DNA of 64,000 nucleotides from Rhynchonema sp. JSB1_4 (Eukaryota; Nematoda; Chromadorea; Monhysterida; Xyalidae), in assembly GCA_030248065.1 (NCBI GenBank), contig JASAMV010002585.1:17195-81194 (forward strand), read 5' to 3'. Under the pieces are notes generated by a model. That model made no database searches and had not been told where the DNA came from. It worked only from the letters and a program-made list of their open reading frames with translations. Each line of letters begins with the position of its first letter. Position 1 is the stretch's first letter. Position numbers and translations under genes: made by a program. Positions 24,431-35,904 of the stretch are shown here, piece after piece.

Positions 24431-27400
24431 TCAAGACGAAACATCACCGTTTGTGGATGTGGGAGTGCTGGACCCACCATTCGATTCTGCGGGTTCCAAT
24501 TCGCGAAGCACTTCCACAAAACAATCGTTCATGTAGACGGACTGAAATCGAAATGTCAACATTTTCCTACAAGTAAATCAACGGATTTGTTTAGCCCGAA
24601 ACTCCCAACATTAAAGTTAGAGGTCGAGGGGTACACGACACCCGACATCTGAGAAAAAAGCCGGTACCTGACAGTACTAAAAATACCCGACACCCGACAT
24701 CTAAGTTCTTGAACCAAAAACAGATGAAAATTTTGCTCATTTCCATCATTAATGCAATTTTTGGCTCAATCAACTGAATTCAAATTCAAGTTTTTTCAAA
24801 CGAAATAAACACGAAAATGTCACATTCTGCGTCTTCGGAAAGATTTGGTTGGAAGAAAATATTCTGTCAAAAATTCTTTCGGCGAAACAGGTGTTTTGCA
24901 CCGGTGTCGGCTGTGAGTCCCAAGAAACCCGACACCCGACATCTGGAGGCACCCGGCCGACACACACTTTTTTGGCACCCGACAGCCCTCTAACCCGACC
25001 CGACATCACGAAAGCCTCAAACTAAACAACAAAAAACAAACAACAGTACCCATCAGCCAGCACTCACAAATGGCGTCGTCAATCGAACAATTTTGTTTGA
25101 TTTTGGTGCTGGTCGAATGTATTCGAACGCAAACACAGCACCATCGTCACAGACGGAGGACGAAGCGATTTGAGACCAGGCAAAATCGAGACATTGAGAC
25201 TGAAATAGGGTCGGATACATACAGGGTGACATAAAAGAATCCTACCCTTCTTGTGGATGATGTACTTCATTTGGGAAGAATGGCAAGAGGAGGACACGCC
25301 ACACCCCGAAGGATTGGAGCATTTCTGCACAAGTGGTTCGCTCATGGTTAGTCGACCTCGTGAAAAAGTAGGATTTTAGTCCACGACCTGAAAACCAGTT
25401 TGTGAAAAGCTGTCCTAAAACCGTTTTCAGTTTTGATGAAAACCACCAGAATATTGCTTTGCGTGCACATGCAAGTTCAACCTCAATTGTCGATAGTCAG
25501 CCAATGAATGCTATAACACATACTATAACTGTAATTGTTTCATAACCTGTTTCGGACTCACTTATTTAACACCTGAATGCCAACCAAAAATGTCCCAAAC
25601 AACAGAAACACATGTACAGTACGTACCTGCAATTCGCCTGTGTCAGTGACAGCGTGCAGTTGTATGCCGTGCAGGGCCACCCTCAGCTGCACATGCCCAT
25701 CCTTTCGACTGTCACACGCACAATGCGGGAATGTCGTACAACCGTAACCGGCCAATTGGCGCACCATCGATAGGTACTGCAAATATACGTGTGTGTGCGT
25801 CGGACTGCACTTCGTCTCATGGAAAGCACACAATAAACTCTCGCGCGATGACTGGGCGCGACAGCCAATTAGCGCGTGAGAAACTCTCCTCGGAAAACGA
25901 AATATAGTTAGGCTTTACAAGCATAGAGGCGCTTCATCAATTATATTAAACACTTCATCAATTATAGAACCAGAATCTTCGTTTCAAATAGAGAACTGGG
26001 AGCGTCAGGCACCCAAATACCAAATTTTTAACGGCAAAAACTCGGTCATGCTCCTTCATTGGAGTTAGTTCTACCCCTCTGTTATGACTTCTGTCAAGCC
26101 ACCAGCTTATCAGCCATTTCCAACCATTGCTGCGCGTTCCAAGTGCAATCCTGCCAAAACCATGTACTTTCTCAACCATCACCCAACCTCATCAATTCGC
26201 GATATATCCTGCAGCGCCTTCAATTGATACAATTTGCCACCGGCCACAATTTGACCCGAATTCACATCACACACAGCCTGCAAAATAAAAAAATCCAATA
26301 CAGTTAAGCCAATGAAGAACCGTCTCTTCCTCGGGTCTCGATCATGTCACTACAAAAAGGACTGTGGGAAAGAAAGCAATATCCCTGCAGTTGCCAGCAT
26401 CATCAGCAGCATTACCTGCCAGAAGCACAGTTGTTTGAAGAAAGCATTCTGAGCGCACAGTCGCATTTCTTTCTTGACATCAAACAGCCATTTTTTGAAC
26501 ATAATACACGACGCTGCAGCACTCGAGTAGTTTTGGATGTACAGCGCGTGTGGACACTCACACCAGCCAATTTTGCGCTCTGAAACACAAAATATAAATG
26601 CGTCTGATAAATGATAAGGTCCCTCTTACAAAAGCATAGTAGAACCCTCGGTTGTGTATCATTAGGGTCCAGCGCTCACTTGGGTCCACTTCTTCGCTGG
26701 GCCTAGGCGTAGGCTTAGGCTTTCACTTCGGGTTAGGCTTGGGCTTAGGCCAACACTGCGTATTTTAATAGGGGAGTTTGCAGCCTAAGCCTAAGCTTGA
26801 AACAAAGCTAATGAGCGCTGGACCCTAGTGAGCACTGGACCCTAATGATACACAACCGAACCCTCTTACTGTGTTACACTGGTATAGTTTTCGTGAACAA
26901 TATAATGGGTCGAATTCTCGAAAGCCAATTGCACGCAATCATTGCGCGCAAGCGTAATCGAGACATGGACCCGATATACATTAGTTATTTACTTTGTTCA
27001 CGATGGGAAACCGACGCGTCAGAACAGGATTATGCACAAATCATCTCTTTTTGAATTATTCTTCCATCAAACCGTTGTTATGATGACCAATACTAGAAAC
27101 AGTTTTCTGCGGCTTACCAGATCAGGCTGAAGACTGTGTCTCACATTTCAAGCACACATCGATTAAAAAATTATGAATGTTTCGTGGTTGAAACCAAGCC
27201 GAAGCATTGCACAAAACCAATAACAAGCAGACCTGTACAACCACCCTCGGCCCGGCCGAGGGTCATTTTGGATTTGCCGAGGGTAAATTCCGGCACCCTC
27301 GGCATAAATTACCAGACCCCCTCAAAATCCAAACCAGTACCTCTTCCAAAAAGCATTTTAAACGTGTATTTTAGCCTTTTTATACTTCAGGTCGGCGCGC

Positions 27401-30400
27401 TTCGCGCGCATTTTCTGTCACTCATGACTTGTTATGCCTTTTTTAATGTTGAAGTGCCATGTTGTATGCAAAGTATACATACATATGTGGCTGGCATACA
27501 GTAGTATAGGTATCATGTATATGCATAGGTATTGTATCTTTGTTGTTGATTAATGACTGCGAAGCTTGTTGATGGGTTGGGTGGCACCAGTTATACTATG
27601 CCCTAAAGTGGGCTTGAATGATGCACGTAAAACGAACAACATAGTAATTCCAAAGTAAGCAAAATAATTTGCACAAGCTAACGTTCACACAGACAATTGA
27701 AATGACAAAGAGCAAGCACAATGAGCGTGGTGATGGTGCGGGTTTCTGTGTGATCACGATGCATTTGAATTGTTCTATGGAGAGGGCGAACTTGAACATT
27801 ATGCAGAAGAGAACATTGATGACGAAGCTCAGCGGCGCTTCGCTAACATGTTCCGAAAGTTCAACATTTCAATCTAACGAAAGTTATGCTTGTCACGTTT
27901 CCCGTTTTTTTGTGGCTTGCGCATTGAATGACATCATAACCTATACCTGCACATTGTAACTGTACGTAATTGCATTGTCTCCGGTCTTCTTAGGGCGCGC
28001 CCATGTAGGCCAGGGCCAGAGCCGGGGCCGGGGCCATGAAAAATAATCTATGTCCGAGGCCCTGGCGCTGGCCCTGGCCTACATGGGCGCACCGACAGGG
28101 CCGGGGCCGGGGCCGGTGCGAAACATTTTTCTGGATAGGCGACGTTTCAACTGCAGGGTTGTCAATAATCCAACATTGGTTTCGTATATGCAGCTGTGCG
28201 TGTGTGTTCGCGTTGGGTGCGCTACTGCCTGATTTATCAAGGGCATGGCTATCTTGTGTTTTTTCTTTAGATTATACAAATTTGTAAATTGCAAATTCGG
28301 GCTGCAGTTTGAAATATGGTTGACAAAACACTGAATTTCAACCTGCAATTATACACATACAGTTTGCTTTTGACCGTGCACGGTGCACATACACGACGTG
28401 CGCGTTTCGCTGATTGGTTGAGTTATAGGTTACTCGAATTTCGCGCAGACATGTCGTTTACTGTGGTTGCTCAAAAAATTTATGTCATCTGGTGACTTTT
28501 CATCAGCCAGTATTTTTAAGAATAAAGCGCTTTATATTAATTTGCTTGAACAAATGCATATGCATAACCTAAATAAAACCCCAAAATGACCGTGCCCTTG
28601 ATACATCAGGCAACATCGCACCCAACACGAACACACACGCACAGCTGCATATGTATACGAAACCGATGTTGGATTATTAACAACCCTGTAGTTCTAACGT
28701 CGCCTATCCAGAAAAATGTTGCGCACCGGCCCCGGCCCCGGCCCTGTCGGTGCGCCCATGTCGGCCAGGGCCGGGGCCGGGGCCAGGACCTCGGACATAG
28801 ATTACTTTTCATGGCCCCGGCCCTGGCCCTGGCCTACATGGGCGCGCCCTTAGCTCACCAGAAGTGTTTTAAAGTTTCTTGATTCGTGGCATTACTTAAC
28901 TAATTTGAACATTTCGGTCAACTTTTTAGGTATGTATTATACTTCCAGATTTTGTACGTAAACTTGATTATTCTGTTTTTAAATGTTGTTTTGCGGCGTA
29001 AATGCTTGCGCTTGTTAAAGAAACCTGCCAAAACGTATTTATGAGTCTGAGAATACATGGCTAATGGCTCTATGAGCTCTGTAACACTGAAATAAGGTCT
29101 ACTGACTTCATTCATAAAAATTACCAGACCCCCCTGATTTTGCTTCCGAGATTACCAGACCCCCTCCCCAATTTTTCGATCTGAAGCCATTACCGGCCGA
29201 GGGTAAAAAATTCCTCCCGTACAGGTCTGATAACAAGGCGAAGAAAGTCGTACCAAACAAATAAATACAACCAACCAAAATTCTGCTCTACAAGCTCAAA
29301 AAGACCGCAAACATTGGCTATCTCGGCAGGTAGTTCGAGCCTCGTACAGACCATCTAGAACAAATCGCGAGTTAAAGTTTTTTTAGTTGGCAACAAACAA
29401 AAAGAGAAAAGTATAGCACAAACCTCAAACACAGTTTTGGCAGTGGCCGTGCGACATACGGTTACGGTAACGGTGTTCTGATCAGGCAGCAGGATTTTCA
29501 GGTCAACATCATTGACCGAAGCCTAAATATTTCTCAGTTTATAGTCTTCAAATTGCATACTTTTCAAATTTATGAACAAATCCTGACCTCCTGACCAGGT
29601 TGCTCCATGAGAAATTTCGTCATCAAATCCGACTCGGCAATCACACGAACTGCGCAGACTGAAGAAACAGTTTGAAAGAGTGTAATTGCTTTTGACTACA
29701 AAATTAGATTAATTAATTATAAGACAGAAAATTATTCCAAAATCAGTTGTTAGAAAACATACTTTTCTCCAAATACTGTTCCAAGCCTCTTCTTCTCGTG
29801 TCTAGCTGCTGTTCATTGAGTACAAACGGCCATTTGCCGGGCAATTTGGGAAAGCTGGAAAACAAAACATCTCTTTTGAAATCCCCAATGAAAAAACATA
29901 AAACTAGACTACGAAAATAACCTAAAATCAATAAAATCGGCTTTGAGCGCGTTGTGCAAATCGACAAATTCGCTGTACCGCCGAGAACACAGATGTCGAC
30001 CGGCCATGTGAATGTTGAATGCCTGCAGAATACTCGCATTTTTTAGTTTGACAATAGATACGGTCAGGCATGGCTGAGTTTTCCAAATTAATTCCGTTTA
30101 TGATCCAGTTAGTGAGGGCGTTATCATACAGTTTTTGTTCATTCTTCCTGCTAGATTTGTGAAGCATTTATGGGCAATGAACAGTTGCCAGTTCCCGGTG
30201 TGCGTGTAGTCATATCGACAACTGGAATCTTGGACATCTTACGCAGAAAAAAATTGCCCTTAAACCAACCACAAATCTATCGGCGCCTTGTCTTATCCAC
30301 TGCCAGCTGGGCACAGTCACAGGTAACGATCGTTTCTCCGAATAATCATACGTGTAGTGTGGCACGTAGGCGACGTGAGATGCCGCTGATGCACCTAGCA

Positions 30401-32075
30401 GGTCGTTGGTGGGCGCACCTAAATTCCAGGGGCTCTTTATTTGCTTATATGTGTGCTTTTTGTTTGGTCACGATGTCACTATAGTGTCGTACCTGGCTGG
30501 TCATTCAAGCGTGACACATAGCTGGACAGCGACAGCTTCCACAGAGACATAGGCACTTATCTAAAACTTTTGTCAGGAGGCCCCATTCGCATTTATTCAT
30601 TGGTCCGTGTCCTAAATCAACTTGGCAAACTCCAGCGATTTTAACGTACTTGTGTAAGAATGGCAATGCTCATAGCTAAATTTCCGCAGAGCTCAGACAA
30701 AAGAAGCCACTACCATCACGATGCAAGCAAAGGGCTCAACGTAGTGTGAGATGTAATTGACCGATCATGCTGTGTTTCTGTGTTTTTTGCTCCTTATCAT
30801 CATCTACATCTCTCGATCCGTAACTATCCACTGGCCCACTAAACACTTGTAATTATTTATGGTTTCGTCGTTACTATCCAGCTTATGCGTGTTGTTGATG
30901 TTGCCATGTTGCTTCTGATGCAATAAAAAACTTGAACTTGAACTAGTCAATTAGACTTGAAGCACAACTGATTTGGACAACGCCGGTAGTTTAGGGCAGA
31001 GATTGGCTGAGGGGCGAAACGCTGAGCACGCTTTTTTTACAACCTCTTTTTGAACAAAATTTTATGACCATAAAAAATACGAATACCGTCATTCTGCTGC
31101 GCATAGGTGTACGCGCGCACACATGGATTCGGGTCGAGTCTGTCAGCCTCAAGTGGATGCACAGACACAACGACCAAGTCGAGCTCATCTGTGCCTTGTT
31201 TGATCAGCTCGACCACCTGACGATGTGTCGCGCCCTCCACTGACGCACCGTTACTGCAAAAAAAGAACACCGTTTTTGGACAATTTACAGTTACGTCGCG
31301 GAAAAATTGGGTCCCGACCCTGCGAATGTGCTGGTCTATTCGAACTTTATTTCACATAAAATTATGAAATCGCTTGTCCCAAAATAGCACAGCGTAATTG
31401 AGTTCGGCATGAAGCCAGATAGTTGGCGCTCGGAATTTCAAACTCCCAACACCTGAAAGAAATCCGAACTCGGCAAAATGAATCAAATTAATAAAAAACG
31501 TACTATTATTGGAGGACTGGCGGTGTTTGTTGCAACCCATCGACGATGTCATGTACTAAAACAATCTGCTCAATCAGACGCGCAAAAATGGAGAGGCTGC
31601 GCAAGACCAGTCTAATGGTCGGTGTTGCACTCAAACACTCACACAGCGAGTATCCTATCGCCGCGTCTCAGTCCAGCCACGTCCGCCGCGCCCCCTCTCA
31701 GCACCGCGCTCACGTGTTGCAACGGAGCGTACAGTTCACCTGAAAATCAAGCACAAATCGGTACTGAATAGGCAAACAATTGCATTTTCACAGGTTTGAA
31801 TTAAGCCACCAACTTACCATTGATGCTGCGCAGCTGCCCGCCCTCACTCACTTGCCCTTTGACGTTGAAGCCGAAACCTGCCAAAACAAAAGACGGTGTT
31901 TCGGTGGAGTCGTGTCGTGAAAACTAGGTTGGCACCCGGCCTGACACGATTCTCTAACCGAGCCGAAAAGAAATCGAACCAACCGGTGTCTGATTTGACG
32001 ATTCTGACGCGATGCGGTCGTGGATCGATGGGCCGATGTCGGCCGTTGGAGGTTGCATTCGCGTAGTATTCGTCG
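24431..32075 (-). CDS. SNX27: Sorting nexin 27 (PDZ-PX-FERM-like); extreme N-terminus not located
   Basis: Endosomal adaptor that binds cargo C-termini by its PDZ domain, PI3P by PX, and works with retromer to recycle receptors (family knowledge). Exons, 5' to 3': 32075-31984, 31877-31818, 31739-31643, 31253-31087, 30394-30270, 30022-29922, 29854-29763, 29658-29588, 29522-29424, 29354-29276, 26579-26416, 26277-26188, 25776-25627, 25199-25068, 24541-24431; 542 residues in phase. [18 protein letters not shown] loop, [78 protein letters not shown]-like: [36 protein letters not shown]. First listed exon starts in phase 2, so a short upstream exon is missing. The 26580-29275 intron is swollen by transposons. 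Confidence 0.95.
24607..25012 (-). repeat. TGTCGGG-rich repeat family, copy 1 (SNX27 last intron)
   Basis: Clusters of ACCCGACA/CACCCGACATC at both ends flank a shared core (GACGCAGAATGTGACATTTT in the complement). The same core and same ends recur in opposite orientation at 33050-33405. Two diverged copies of one dispersed repeat; termini and target duplication were not resolved. Confidence 0.6.
26650..26857. mobile_element. Small hAT-like MITE carrying TTAGGC repeats (SNX27 intron)
   Basis: Terminal inverted repeats begin GGTTGTGTATCATTAGGGTC and end with the complement. An identical 8-bp duplication, GAACCCTC, flanks it at 26642-26649 and 26858-26865. The interior holds inward-facing TTAGGC and GCCTAA runs. 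The 8-bp duplication suits hAT-type transposition; the TIR does not start with CAG, so the superfamily is tentative. Confidence 0.75.
27228..29229. mobile_element. Non-autonomous hAT-like transposon, 2002 bp (SNX27 intron)
   Basis: It starts CAGACCTGTAC and ends with the exact complement GTACAGGTCTG. The 8-bp direct repeat ATAACAAG lies immediately outside both ends (27220-27227 and 29230-29237), the hAT signature. Subterminal CCCTCGG/CCGAGGG and ACCAGACCCCC motifs recur near both ends. No transposase frame is visible, so it depended on an element elsewhere. It contains the nested element at 27993-28849. Confidence 0.88.
27993..28849. mobile_element. Harbinger/Tourist-like long-TIR MITE nested in the hAT element
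   Basis: The ends are GGGCGCGCCCATGTAGGCC and its complement, flanked by TTA on both sides (27990-27992 and 28850-28852), the 3-bp duplication typical of PIF/Harbinger. The arms extend over 200 bases each with GGCCGGGGCC-type GC-rich blocks, giving a large hairpin. Open frames over the GC-rich blocks (Gly/Pro/Arg/Ala) are artefacts of composition. Confidence 0.8.
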
Positions 32076-32177
32076 CTGCAACAAAAGACACCATTAGTGG
32101 GTCGCCGTCAAAAATCCCGCAAAGCGAAAATCCCGAAAAGTAAAAAAGTGTAAGAATGGAAAAAAATGGATAAAAAA

Positions 32178-32453
32178 ACTTGGAAAAAAGTCGGCCCGGC
32201 CCGATTTTTTTCGGCCCGACTTTTTCTGACCATACTGTGAAAAAATTTTTGGTGCAAAAATTATAGCTTTTTGTTTAAAAATACCTGAAAATCATGGAAG
32301 TCGGTCCTAATTTGCTAAATCGCAAGAATTTTTGGCAAATTACCGCAAAAAGTCACGATTTTTTTATTGAAATTTGATGATGTCGGGCCTTTTCGGGCCG
32401 ACCATCACGGCCCGGCATTCTGAAAAGCCGGTCCGGCCCGATTTCCACCTCTG
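32178..32453. mobile_element. GC-ended hAT-type MITE, copy A (truncated)
   Basis: Shares the core (GCATAATCATGG-like, ATCATGGAAGTCGGT) and the terminus CCACCTCTG with the complete copy at 34994-35372, but lacks the outer part of its left end. It lies between the first located SNX27 exon and whatever lies upstream. Confidence 0.6.
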
Positions 32454-32518
32454 GGCTAGATCCACCCCCCAAAGCAGTGTAGTTCCTGGGAGGAGGGGTC
32501 CCCCTCGGCCGGGTACGC

Positions 32519-34404
32519 TATTTCCCCCTCAGGTGGTGTGGTAGTGGTGTAGTGGCAGGCCCATGTGTGAGAGGTAAGTATGATGCGGGGTTGGGACCGG
32601 AAGCGTGAGAGGTATGATTTTGGTCACCCAAAAAGGCGAAAAAACACCGTTTTTGTGATACAATTTTGGCCAAAAATTGAGGTAAAAATAGTACTTTTTC
32701 AAAATTTTCGCCGAAAATCGCCTAAAAATAGGTATTATGGGTGGGTTACTTATTTTTGGGAAAATAAGGTCGAAAAACACCGATTTTTGCCTTAAAAAGG
32801 TATAAAATTGCTTGTGAGATGTATGATTTGGAGTTGTGAGAGGTAAGTACTCAACCCTCCCCCTCGGGTTTTGTGGTAGGTAAGTACTGAGAGGGGGTAA
32901 CCCCCCCCAACCCCCCCAGCCACTACTATGGGTACACTATCCCCCTCGGGCAGTATAGTTCCTGGTCCGGCGCGGCGGTTAGTGTACCTACCCCTTTTTT
33001 CCGTGCGGCGCTTAGTGTACCTCCCTGTGGTGGTGGGGGAAGGGGAGTAGGGTTAGAGAGATGTCGGGTGTCGGCTGTCGGGTGCCAAAAAAGTGTAGGT
33101 GTCGGGTGTCGGGTACCCCCAGATGTCGGGTGTCGGGTTTTTTCGGACCCGACACCCGACACTTACGGTTCAAAACATCAGTATTGCTTGAGAGAAGAAT
33201 TTTGAGAGAAAATTTTCTTCGAACCAAATGTTTCCGAAGACGCAGAATGTGACATTTTGGTGTTTATTTCGTGTGAAAATACTTGAATTCAGTAACTTGA
33301 GCCAAAAATTGCACTCATGATGCAAATGAGCAAAAATTTGCCTGTTTTTGGTCCAAAAACAGGTGTCGGGTGTCGGTTTTTTTTAAAAACTAGATGTCGG
33401 GTAGGGGAGAAGACACAAATCCAGAAAAAGTCACTTTTTGAAGTAGAAAATTTGACCGATTTTTGCCCCTTTTTGGAAAAATTCTCTGCTGCCATACTGG
33501 TCCCCTCTCCTACACCACTGCCTGTGGTAAAAAAAACCAACAACCTGCCAACCTGCTATTGCTGCGTTGGTCGTCGCTCATGATAGATATTGATAGCAAA
33601 AGCAGGTCACTGCGAAGTATCTGAAACGCGGACCAGAGATTAGGATCGAGCCAGGCCGAGGTTTGGGCCGGGCGGAGGTTCGGGCTAGGCATGGGGACAA
33701 TACCGATTTTTTGACCCAAGCCAATACCCAACACCAGGGCCCACCCCACTGTAGTGGCTGGTCGGGATGGGGGATTCCCCCCTAAGGGGTAGATATCTAC
33801 CTCGAGTCAACCCTTAGGGGGATGGGGGAAGGGTACCGAACCGATCCCAAAAGGTGTCTCGAGTAAGTAGATTTGTGCTCTTCAAAACAAAAATAGGTGT
33901 TTTTCGACCTTGGAACCCCTAAAAATCGCGCGCTCCGCGCGCAAACACCCAGAAAGGTCATTTTAGGCCAATTTTCGGTCAAAATGTCAAAAAGTAGCTA
34001 TTTTTAGGCCAATTTTGCAGTAAAATTGAATGCAAAAACAGCCTTTTTTCGCCTTTTGACGGACTGTAGGGGTATCTTGGGTAGCCGCTGGGGGCTACCT
34101 ATCTCGAGTAACTCCGAAACCTTCCCCCTAGGGTATCTTGGGTCGATTGGCCTGCCACCACACTGCCACACCCCCAAAACCTCAATTCGGACCCTACCAT
34201 TTTTACCTCGATTTTTGGCCAAAATTGTATCACAAAAACGGTGTTTTTTCGCCTTTTTGGGTGACCAAAATCATACCTCTCACGCTTCCGGTCCCAACCC
34301 CGCATCCCAACCAATACTTACCTCCCACAGTCCCACACATGGGCCTGCCACTACACTAGGCCCATGTGTGGGGGAAGTAAGTAGGTATGATGCGGCGTTG
34401 GGAC
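32519..34404. repeat. Region bounded by inverted repeats; mixed simple and dispersed repeats
   Basis: A block of about 170 bases at 32519-32690 (GCAGGCCCATGTGTG, then GGTATGATTTTGGTCACC) recurs inverted at 34190-34362, with a third short direct piece at 34363-34404. Between them are CCCCCTCGG-rich tracts, the second TGTCGGG repeat copy and AT-rich DNA with no gene. It may be one composite element with long inverted ends; no target duplication was identified. Confidence 0.5.
33050..33405 (+). repeat. TGTCGGG-rich repeat family, copy 2
   Basis: Opens with several TGTCGGGTGTCGGGT units. The core contains CCGAAGACGCAGAATGTGAC, matching the complement of 24607-25012, and it closes with further TGTCGGG units near 33360-33405. 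Confidence 0.6.
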
Positions 34405-34409
34405 CGGAG

Positions 34410-34709
34410 CAGAGGTGGGAATCGGGCCGGGTTACCTCGGCCCGGCCGCCGGCCTGGCCCGATTTTTTCGGCCCGACTTTTTCTGATGATATTTTGAAGC
34501 AATTTTAGATGCAAAAGTTACTGTTTTTTGTTTAAAATTGCCTGAATCATGGAAGTCGGTACTAATTTCCGGAATCGTGAGAAATTCTGGCAAAGCCTAA
34601 AAAATCACAATTTTTTATTGAAATTCGATGATGTCGTCGGGCCTTTTCGGGCCTCCAAATCTCCGGCCCGGCCCGGCCCGAGGTCGGGCCGGCCCGATTG
34701 CGACCTCTG
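34410..34709. mobile_element. GC-ended hAT-type MITE, copy B
   Basis: Begins CAGAGGTGGGAATCGGGCC and ends GCGACCTCTG, with the family core ATCATGGAAGTCGGTACTAA. About 300 bp. I could not see a matching 8-bp duplication, so one end may be altered. Confidence 0.7.
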
Positions 34710-34993
34710 GTTCTGTTGTTTGTGTTCGTTGTTTTGCTCATATCTTGTTCATTTTGGTTATTTTCCTGGCCTCCGTTAGGCTTTTGCGTGAGCGTGCATA
34801 AAACTTGAACTTGAACTTGAATTGAATCTATCGTCACGTCAACACCCTGGCCAAGTAAGTACTACACTGCCGAAGCTTCTGAAGTGAAGTGACTCATTTT
34901 ACTCAAAGACCAGTGATCTTTTTGTAAAAAAATAACGAAATTTTTGACGGGTTCGGCAAGTAACTTGTCTATCTGACAACTTTTTCAATGTAA

Positions 34994-35372
34994 CAGAGGT
35001 GGGAATCGGGCCGGGCCGGGCCGAGGTTTCCGGCCCGAACGGTCGGGCCGGGCCGGGCCGGACCGGGCCGACTTTCCGGAATGGAAAAGGCCCGACATCA
35101 TCGAATTTCAATAAAAAATCGTAATTTTTTAGGCTAAATTTGCCAAAATTTCTCACGATTCTGCAAATCAGTACCGACTTCCATGCTTATCAGGTATTTT
35201 TAAACAAAAAAAACAGTAATTTTTGCACCAAAAAATTGCTTCAAAATGTCATCAGAAAAAGTCGGGCCGAAAAAATCGGGCCGGCCGGGCCGGACTTCCC
35301 GGGGCCGGGCCGACCCCCGGACCTCGTCGGGCCGGGCCGGGCCGAGGTAACCCGGCCCGATTCCCACCTCTG
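34994..35372. mobile_element. GC-ended hAT-type MITE, copy C (complete, with 8-bp TSD)
   Basis: Begins CAGAGGTGGGAATCGGGCC and ends GATTCCCACCTCTG. A perfect CAATGTAA duplication flanks it at 34986-34993 and 35373-35380. 379 bp, inverted relative to copy B, with GGCCGGGCC palindromes near both ends. The best-preserved member of the family in this window. Confidence 0.87.
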
Positions 35373-35440
35373 CAATGTAATCATTTTTTCACCAAAAAAT
35401 AGGTTCAGAAAAATCGCAAAACTTATGACAAAACGATAAC

Positions 35441-35548
35441 TAAAAAATTCGGACCGGGCGGGGTAGGGTCGGGCCGAGCTTTGGACACCTCGGGCCGGGC
35501 CGGAGATTTGGGGGGCCGGGCCGGCCGAGGCCGAGTGCGACCTCTGAT
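35441..35548. mobile_element. GC-ended MITE, partial copy D
   Basis: A fragment with GGGCCGGGCCGGAG and GGCCGGGCCGGCCGAG blocks, ending GCGACCTCTG like copy B. The remainder of the element is absent. Confidence 0.5.
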
Positions 35549-35739
35549 TGGTTTTGAGAGAGAAAAATTAGGAAAGTTCTTTTCTTTCTGGTATGCTCGG
35601 ACCGAGTATAATGTCGATAATTCAATGTGGTGTGACAGGTTCTTGAAATGCTGCCATCTTGAGTGCGGCTTTTGGTACTTTTCCAACTATTTATTCCTTC
35701 TGGTGGGTTGCCAATCGGGCGTGAAACATCAGATTTTTC

Positions 35740-35904
35740 CTACTGCTGCGTCATGAAAGTCTGGATGAGTTTATGATTGATTTTAAAATGGGAAATTTCG
35801 CTTGTCTTTTCCTTGAATTTGCCAATGGTGACTGTTGTGCGTTTTGCGTGCTTGGCGGCTTTAATTAGCGAATACGGATCTGATTTGCTTGTCTGGACAT
35901 TGGG
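35740..35904 (-). CDS. Possible terminal exon of an unidentified minus-strand gene
   Basis: A strong acceptor (CCCTTTTCAG) is followed by 54 open codons in phase 0 and a TAG. The product is basic and coding-like (SLIKAAKHAKRTTVTIGKF, then KINHKLIQTFMTQQ). No upstream partner exon was found before the repeats and none of the neighbours fits. It could also be a short gene starting at the in-frame ATG at 35964. Family not recognised. Confidence 0.35.
   Translation of the reverse strand, partial: PNVQTSKSDPYSLIKAAKHAKRTTVTIGKFKEKTSEISHFKINHKLIQTFMTQQ

Noticed and set aside
26344..26583. 79-codon plus-strand frame
   Set aside because: Antisense to the SNX27 FERM-like exon 26416-26579.
28036..28882. 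Open frames rich in Gly/Ala/Pro/Arg in the SNX27 intron
   Set aside because: They lie wholly within the GC-rich arms of a MITE and appear on both strands because the arms are palindromic.
30170..30484. 104-codon plus-strand frame starting [10 protein letters not shown]
   Set aside because: Partly antisense to the SNX27 exon encoding the start of the PX domain (30270-30394), whose minus-strand product matches the family.
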